NCBI GenBank assembly: GCA_028748685.1
Contig: JAJRDU010000141.1
Coordinates: forward strand, 1-39,498
From: Methylococcaceae bacterium
Lineage (GTDB): Bacteria; Pseudomonadota; Gammaproteobacteria; Methylococcales; Methylomonadaceae
Direction of reading: 5' to 3'
DNA length: 39,498 nucleotides
The notes beneath the pieces were generated by a model. The model ran no database searches. It saw only the letters and a program-made list of their open reading frames with translations, and was not told the origin of the DNA. A program made the translations under genes and the position numbers. Of the stretch, positions 35,175 to 39,498 are shown piece after piece. Positions within the stretch are counted from its first letter, which is position 1; the number at the start of each line of letters is the position of its first letter.

Positions 35175-36581
35175 ATGAGCCTCCGTTATCAGATCATTTT
35201 TCGTATTCTGTTGTCCGCCTTGTGTATTTTGGTGCTGGGTGGGGCAATGGCGATTTGGCAGGCGCGCAAAGCGGTTGAGAAGGAAGTGGATTCTTCGGTG
35301 CATCTGGCCTTGCAGTTGATTACGCTAGGCGTCGCCGATGGGCCGGTGTTTCAGAAGACCGACGATTTGTCGCGCTTCAGCGCCTTGCAACAAACCCGGC
35401 ACCTGAGCATGCAGTTGCAAAAACCGGACGGAGAAAGGATACACTTCGCCGGCGAGAGCCAGCCCAGTCATCCGGAGGAAATGCCGCCCGCTTGGTTCAT
35501 CCGCTGGGTGAAGGGCGATTATCCCCAGGTGGAGCATCAGCTTAAAACCCGCGATGGCCAACTCCTGACGCTAATCATTCAGCCCCAGCCGCTGGACGAA
35601 ATCACCGAGGTTTGGCAAGAAAGCGTGGCTTTTTTCGCCTCGATTTCCTTGCTGACCCTGCTGACCTTTCTGGCGGTAAATCTGGTGTTCAACAAATCCT
35701 TGAAGTCCATCGCCGTTATCGTCGAAGCCTTACGGATCATCGAAACCGGCCGTTACCGGCAACAATTGCCGACGTTTTCGACCCAGGAGTTCGACAGTAT
35801 CGCCAAGGCCATCAATCACATGACCGTCGAGCTGGAAAAAGCCCAGCAGGAAAACCGGGCCTTGACCCAGCATTCGCTGGCGATACAGGAAGAGGAGCGG
35901 CAGCGGCTGTCGCAGGAGTTGCACGACGAATTCGGCCAGTCGCTGACCGCCATCAAGGTGATGGCCGTGACGGCCGCGAAACGACAAGCCGATGCCCGCG
36001 AGATCGCCGATCAACGGGATTGTGAGAAGTGCGGCGAAATGTCTGGCACCATCACCGCTTCTATTGTCGAAATTTGTGATCATCTGATGCTGGTGGTGCG
36101 CTCGATGATGCAGCAACTGCATCCCTTGGTATTGACCGAACTGGGCCTGAAGGCCACGCTGGAAGAAATGGTCAATCATTGGTCGGAACGCAATCCCGAT
36201 CTGGATTTGACGATAGCCTGCGGCGACGAGGTGGACGATCTGGATAAGACCGTGACCATCCAGGTGTTCAGGGTGATTCAGGAATGTCTGACCAACGTCT
36301 TGCGCCATGCCCACGCCCGGCGGGTGAGCATCGCGCTGGAGAGTTTGAATCAGCCGCAACCTATGTTGCAACTCCAGGTACGGGACGACGGACAGGGCTG
36401 CGATCTTAAAACGATCAGTCGGGGTTTCGGCTTGCTGGGTATCAAGGAGCGCGTCAAATCCCTGGACGGAGAACTCAGTATCCAGTCGCAACCCGGAGCG
36501 GGCATGACGATTACCGCGCGGATTCCACTGCGCGGCGCGGAATCCGTCGTCGCATTTCAGCCATCCATGGCGGGCGTATGA
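35175..36581 (+). CDS. moxY: MoxY-like sensor histidine kinase
   Basis: A 468-aa inner-membrane kinase. Helices at about 9-27 and 150-172 bracket a periplasmic sensor of the LapD/MoxY N-terminal type. A HAMP-like linker (about 172-225) leads to a HisKA_3 box, EEERQRLSQELHDEFGQSLT, with phospho-acceptor His250. The ATPase domain shows the N box QECLTNVLRHAHA (369-381), RDDGQGCD (403-410) and GFGLLGIKERV. Between the H and N boxes lies an unusual CEKC (Cys283, Cys286), a possible redox or metal switch. MoxY of Paracoccus controls methanol oxidation; that role here is only inferred. ATG 35175 follows an in-frame stop closely and has no good ribosome site. The stop overlaps the regulator start as ATGA. 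Confidence 0.85.
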   Translation: MSLRYQIIFRILLSALCILVLGGAMAIWQARKAVEKEVDSSVHLALQLITLGVADGPVFQKTDDLSRFSALQQTRHLSMQLQKPDGERIHFAGESQPSHPEEMPPAWFIRWVKGDYPQVEHQLKTRDGQLLTLIIQPQPLDEITEVWQESVAFFASISLLTLLTFLAVNLVFNKSLKSIAVIVEALRIIETGRYRQQLPTFSTQEFDSIAKAINHMTVELEKAQQENRALTQHSLAIQEEERQRLSQELHDEFGQSLTAIKVMAVTAAKRQADAREIADQRDCEKCGEMSGTITASIVEICDHLMLVVRSMMQQLHPLVLTELGLKATLEEMVNHWSERNPDLDLTIACGDEVDDLDKTVTIQVFRVIQECLTNVLRHAHARRVSIALESLNQPQPMLQLQVRDDGQGCDLKTISRGFGLLGIKERVKSLDGELSIQSQPGAGMTITARIPLRGAESVVAFQPSMAGV

Positions 36582-37222
36582 AAGACAAAATCAAGATTAT
36601 CCTGGTCGATGACCATGCCGTGGTGCGTGCCGGTTTCAGGATGCTGTTGGCCGCCGGCGACAGTATCGAAGTAATTGGCGAGGCCGAGCGCGGCGAACAG
36701 GCGATACAGCTGTATCAGGAATTGCGGCCCGATATGTTGGTGATGGATTTGTCCATGCCGGGCATAGGCGGCTTGGAAACCATACGCCGCATCGTTCAAC
36801 GCGATGCCGATGCCCGGATCCTTGTGTTCAGCGTCCATCACGAGCAGGTTTACGTGAGCCGCGCGCTCAATGCTGGTGCCCAGGGCTACATCACCAAAAA
36901 CAGCGCGCCGGAAATTCTGTCGGCGGCGATCGAGGCAATCATGCGAGGGCAATGTTATGTGGAGCGGGGGTTGGTCAAGCTGGCTGGCGAAGAGGATGAG
37001 CATAGCGATCACCAGACAATTATTGCCGAGTTTTCACCGCGCGAATTCGATGTGTTCGGTTTGCTGGCGCAAGGACTGACGGTACACAAGATCGCCGATC
37101 AGCTATGCCTGGGGCATAAGACCGTTGCAAACTATGCGACGCAAATCAAGAAAAAGTTACAGGTGGATACGACGACCGAATTGGCGCATATCGCGGTGAA
37201 TTTGGGGATGACGACGAAATGA
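36578..37222 (+). CDS. moxX: LuxR/NarL-family response regulator (MoxX-like)
   Basis: A 214-aa response regulator. The receiver domain has the acidic pair Asp11-Asp12, phospho-acceptor Asp57 (VMDLSMPG) and Lys107 (YITKNS). The C-terminal LuxR-type helix-turn-helix spans about 148-205: FSPREFDVFGLLAQGLTVH, then IADQLCLGHKTVANYATQIK. It overlaps the kinase gene by four bases, so the two form one signalling pair. Kinases with HisKA_3 commonly pair with this regulator class. The DNA targets are unknown. Control of methanol or C1 metabolism is a guess from the MoxYX likeness. Confidence 0.88.
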   Translation: MKDKIKIILVDDHAVVRAGFRMLLAAGDSIEVIGEAERGEQAIQLYQELRPDMLVMDLSMPGIGGLETIRRIVQRDADARILVFSVHHEQVYVSRALNAGAQGYITKNSAPEILSAAIEAIMRGQCYVERGLVKLAGEEDEHSDHQTIIAEFSPREFDVFGLLAQGLTVHKIADQLCLGHKTVANYATQIKKKLQVDTTTELAHIAVNLGMTTK

Positions 37223-37288
37223 GGCTGAATGTTTCTAACGAAAAAGCTCGGCGATTTCGCGGGGATTTATAGCAAGAGGAATTTGAAT

Positions 37289-37323
37289 GCCGCCCGCAAC
37301 ACCGTTGGATGGTTGCGGGCGGC
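37289..37323 (-). terminator. 12-bp perfect hairpin between moxX and the cold-shock gene
   Basis: A perfect 12-bp stem (37289-37300 with 37312-37323) closes an 11-base loop. It lies 9 bp past the cold-shock stop on the minus strand and between convergent genes. Read in that direction it is followed by ATTCAAATTCCTC, only a modest T-rich tail. It is likely to serve the cold-shock transcript. Confidence 0.65.
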
Positions 37324-37332
37324 GTATCAGCC

Positions 37333-37548
37333 TTAGATGATGGTGACTTCTTCGGCTTGCGGGCCTTTAGGGCCACGGCCCAGTTTGAACTGGACGTGTT
37401 GGCCTTCATCCAGCGTTTTGTAGCTGTTGTTGGGGTTCAGAATGTTTTTGAAATGTACGAAAACATCGGGGCCTTGTTTTTGTTCGATAAAGCCAAAGCC
37501 TTTGTCAGCATTAAACCATTTAACAACGCCAGTAGTTAGAGTAGACAT
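37333..37548 (-). CDS. cold-shock protein, CspA family
   Basis: A 71-aa single cold-shock domain, a five-stranded barrel that binds single-stranded RNA or DNA and melts mRNA structure. RNP1 is KGFGFIE and RNP2 is VFVHF; the opening [15 protein letters not shown] is standard. Length matches CspA homologues. ATG 37548 is preceded by AGGA. The gene has about 370 bp of non-coding DNA upstream, compatible with the long structured 5' leader usual for these mRNAs. Which paralogue it is cannot be decided. Confidence 0.95.
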   Translation of the reverse strand: MSTLTTGVVKWFNADKGFGFIEQKQGPDVFVHFKNILNPNNSYKTLDEGQHVQFKLGRGPKGPQAEEVTII

Positions 37549-37920
37549 AGTAAGTCCTATAAAAAATTTAGATAAAAAGCCTTAAATCGATAAGGCGGGT
37601 AACGCTGGTAAATGTGGAAATTACTGAATGAAGAACAGGACGAAGAACTGCAAAAGAGACGTCGAATTGGTAAACAAAGGTAAATCGTATTTTCTAGCTG
37701 GAGCCTATTGTAAGCGGATTGGAGCGGTTGTCAATTTTTAATTTCCGCCGCGATGATATTTGCGTTTTTCTTGTCTCGATCTGGCTGTAGGGTCGAATTT
37801 ACTTGTGTCCTTGAGGGTATTCGACCTTTAAGGCCACAGTGCGAATGACTCGTAAGAGTGCGTAGCGAATTCGCACCTACAGTTCTTAGCTCAACGGCAT
37901 AAGGTTACATCCCGCGTATT
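37549..37920. other. intergenic region upstream of the cold-shock gene
   Basis: A 372-bp gap. The part next to the cold-shock gene is A/T-rich and should include its promoter and leader. The far part contains the inverted pair of REP-like elements at 37787-37880. No gene is visible. Confidence 0.5.
37787..37880. repeat. inverted pair of REP-like elements (BIME-like)
   Basis: The left unit begins GTAG (37787) with arms GGTCGAAT (37791-37798) and ATTCGACC (37819-37826). The right unit, in opposite orientation, ends CTAC (37877-37880) with arms GTGCGAAT (37839-37846) and ATTCGCAC (37869-37876). Two outward GTAG heads flanking a spacer match bacterial interspersed mosaic elements. Confidence 0.6.
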
Positions 37921-38568
37921 CTATAGAGTGGCCGATTTTTCAAAGCCTATCCCCAGCCCGCCCAAGCCGCAATAACCCATGGGATTCTTGGCTAGATACT
38001 GCTGATGCTCGTCCTCGGCGTAATAAAACGTTGGGGCAGGGCGAATTTCCGTGGTGATCTCCGGCAAACCGGCGCCATGCAATTGCGCCTGATATTGCTG
38101 GCGGCTGGATTCCGCGGCCACAGCTTGATCGTCTTTAAAGGTATAAATCGCCGAACGGTATTGAGTGCCGACATCGTTACCCTGACGCATGCCCTGAGTC
38201 GGATTGTGCGCTTCCCAGAATACCGCCAGCAAATCTTGGTAAGTAACCAGGGCCGGATCGAAAATCACCAGTACCACCTCGGCATGGCCGGTCATGCCGG
38301 TGCAGAGTTCCTGATAGGTCGGGTTAGGCGTAAAGCCGCCGGCATAACCAACTGCGGTGCTGAATACTCCAGATTGCTGCCAGAATTTGCGTTCCGCGCC
38401 CCAGAAACAGCCCATGCCGAACAGCGCTTGCTCGAGATGTGCCGGAAAAGGCGGCACAATAGGGTTGCCGGTCACGAAATGCTGCTTCGAGGTCACCATG
38501 GCTTGTTGCCTTCCTAGCAGGGCTTGGGCGGTGGTTGGCAGGGCGGTTTTTTTAAATAGAAAACTCAT
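37921..38568 (-). CDS. msrA: peptide methionine sulfoxide reductase MsrA
   Basis: A 215-aa enzyme that reduces methionine-S-sulfoxide in proteins. The active site is GCFWGAE with catalytic Cys54. The resolving cysteine lies in the C-terminal [10 protein letters not shown]. Other conserved blocks are [20 protein letters not shown] and [13 protein letters not shown]. Length is as in Escherichia coli MsrA. There is no obvious signal peptide, so it is cytoplasmic. ATG 38568 lies 77 bp from the divergent hslO start, so the two repair genes share a short promoter region. Confidence 0.95.
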   Translation of the reverse strand: MSFLFKKTALPTTAQALLGRQQAMVTSKQHFVTGNPIVPPFPAHLEQALFGMGCFWGAERKFWQQSGVFSTAVGYAGGFTPNPTYQELCTGMTGHAEVVLVIFDPALVTYQDLLAVFWEAHNPTQGMRQGNDVGTQYRSAIYTFKDDQAVAAESSRQQYQAQLHGAGLPEITTEIRPAPTFYYAEDEHQQYLAKNPMGYCGLGGLGIGFEKSATL

Positions 38569-38607
38569 AAGCGGTGATCGGAAGTCGAATGATGCGGTTG
38601 GGCGGAT

Positions 38608-38613
38608 TATAAT
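38608..38613 (+). promoter_or_regulatory. -10 box in the msrA-hslO divergent promoter region
   Basis: A perfect TATAAT lies 33 bp before the hslO start. The 77-bp spacer must serve both genes. No good -35 box stands at the right distance (TCGAAT only), so activation by a regulator is possible. Confidence 0.4.
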
Positions 38614-38645
38614 CGTCTCCCCGCTTGAGACTAGCCTTAAAAAAC

Positions 38646-39498
38646 ATGAAACAACAAGATTGCCTGAGACGCTTTTTATTTGAAGAACACGGAGTGCGCG
38701 GCGAATGGGTGCGCCTGCGGGACAGCTGGCAGCAGGCCAAACAGCATCAGGTTCTGGTCAACGACGCCGTCGATTCGCAATTGGGACAGGCGCTGGCCGC
38801 CGTGGTGCTGCTTTCCGCCACCATCAAATTCAAGGGCGCGATGATCATGCAGATTCAGGGTAGCGGTGAACTGACCGCCTTGGTGGCCCAATCCAGCAAC
38901 GACCGCAAGATCAGAGGGCTGGTCCGTAGCGAAGCCAACGTCTCCGGTGCCAACTTGAGAGAGATGGTGGGCGAGGGCGGTCGTTTGGTGCTGACCGTGG
39001 AATCGGACAATGCCGAACCTTATCAGGGCATCGTCGGCGTCGCCGAAAATACCTTGGCCGAGGTGCTGAAAACCTATTTCACCCAATCCGAACAACTCGA
39101 CACCTGTCTATGGCTGTTCGCCAATAAGACCCATGCGGCCGGCCTGTTCATTCAGGAATTGCCCAGCGAAAAAAAGGATAAAAACGACTGGCGGCGTATC
39201 GAAATGCTGGCCAACACCGTCACCGCTGACGAGCTTCTGACCTTGGACTGCGAGGAGTTGTTGTATCGCCTATTCAACGAAGAAAAGGTCATAATCTATG
39301 AGCCTGAAGTGGTGGAATTCAAATGCAACTGCTCCAGACAAAAAATCGGCGGCACTTTATCGGCAATGGGTAGGTCCGAGCTTGAGGCTATCCTGAAGGA
39401 GCGCGACGACATCGAAGTCGATTGCCAGTTCTGCGGGGCCCAATACCGCTTCGACAAGGTCGACGTGGAAAACCTGCTGAGCAATGCGCTCGGCCCTG
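38646..39498 (+). CDS. hslO: Hsp33 redox-regulated chaperone (cut by window end)
   Basis: A frame open from ATG 38646 to the right edge, 284 codons without a stop. It encodes Hsp33, a cytoplasmic chaperone switched on by oxidation of a zinc-bound cysteine centre. The N-terminal substrate domain is normal ([20 protein letters not shown], then [16 protein letters not shown]). The C-terminal redox switch shows both cysteine pairs, CNC in FKCNCSRQK and CQFC in [11 protein letters not shown]. Only the last few residues are missing, judging from the usual length of about 290. It is divergent from msrA, which repairs the same type of damage. Confidence 0.95.
   Translation, partial: MKQQDCLRRFLFEEHGVRGEWVRLRDSWQQAKQHQVLVNDAVDSQLGQALAAVVLLSATIKFKGAMIMQIQGSGELTALVAQSSNDRKIRGLVRSEANVSGANLREMVGEGGRLVLTVESDNAEPYQGIVGVAENTLAEVLKTYFTQSEQLDTCLWLFANKTHAAGLFIQELPSEKKDKNDWRRIEMLANTVTADELLTLDCEELLYRLFNEEKVIIYEPEVVEFKCNCSRQKIGGTLSAMGRSELEAILKERDDIEVDCQFCGAQYRFDKVDVENLLSNALGP

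Overview
The window reads as one continuous chromosomal stretch of a moderately GC-rich Gammaproteobacterium. It is gene-dense, uses ATG/GTG starts with AGGAG-type ribosome sites, and carries gammaproteobacterial families: YpeA, MdtABC, GlgX and Hsp33. A MoxY/MoxX-type two-component pair, periplasmic molybdenum hydroxylase genes and a Tat-exported superoxide-reductase-like protein would fit a methylotroph of the Methylococcales (Methylomonas-like). That placement is inference from protein flavour, not proof. I see no rRNA, tRNA, CRISPR array, prophage or intact insertion sequence.

Layout. 1-5597: a 1713-aa protein that joins a DnaQ-like exonuclease, a RecQ helicase and a UvrD-type helicase. 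5574-9990 (minus): a tightly packed molybdenum-hydroxylase operon, iorA-iorB-xdhC-mocA type, in which structural subunits are followed by cofactor-maturation genes. 10381-11739: chromate transporter ChrA. 12142-16540: an RND efflux pump with the permease gene first and the adaptor second, and no outer-membrane channel. 16736-17164: Tat-exported superoxide-reductase-like protein. 17276-19339 (minus): glycogen debranching enzyme GlgX. 19812-21269: a lipoprotein with a metallo-beta-lactamase fold. 21573-22862 (minus): a solitary HEPN/Toprim-type protein, the best candidate for an acquired defence gene. 23333-33058: a TetR-family regulator followed by a complete MdtA-MdtB-MdtC-OprM-type efflux system, with an 18-bp perfect palindrome upstream that is a likely operator. 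33469-34601 (minus): a Cdd1-like HhH protein, a tautomerase-family protein and a YpeA-like acetyltransferase in one overlapping operon. 34851-37222: a small membrane protein, then a MoxY-like sensor kinase and a LuxR-type response regulator. 37333-37548 (minus): cold-shock protein. 37921-38568 (minus) and 38646 to the right edge (plus): divergent msrA and hslO (Hsp33), two oxidative-damage repair genes; hslO is cut by the window end.

How it fits together. Most of the window concerns the cell envelope and stress: two RND pumps, chromate export, periplasmic superoxide and aldehyde/heterocycle chemistry, methionine-sulfoxide repair and a redox chaperone. The two items furthest from routine annotation are the exonuclease-RecQ-UvrD fusion at the left edge and the lone HEPN/Toprim gene. 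REP-like GTAG-headed palindromes lie at 33407-33430 and as an inverted pair at 37787-37880.
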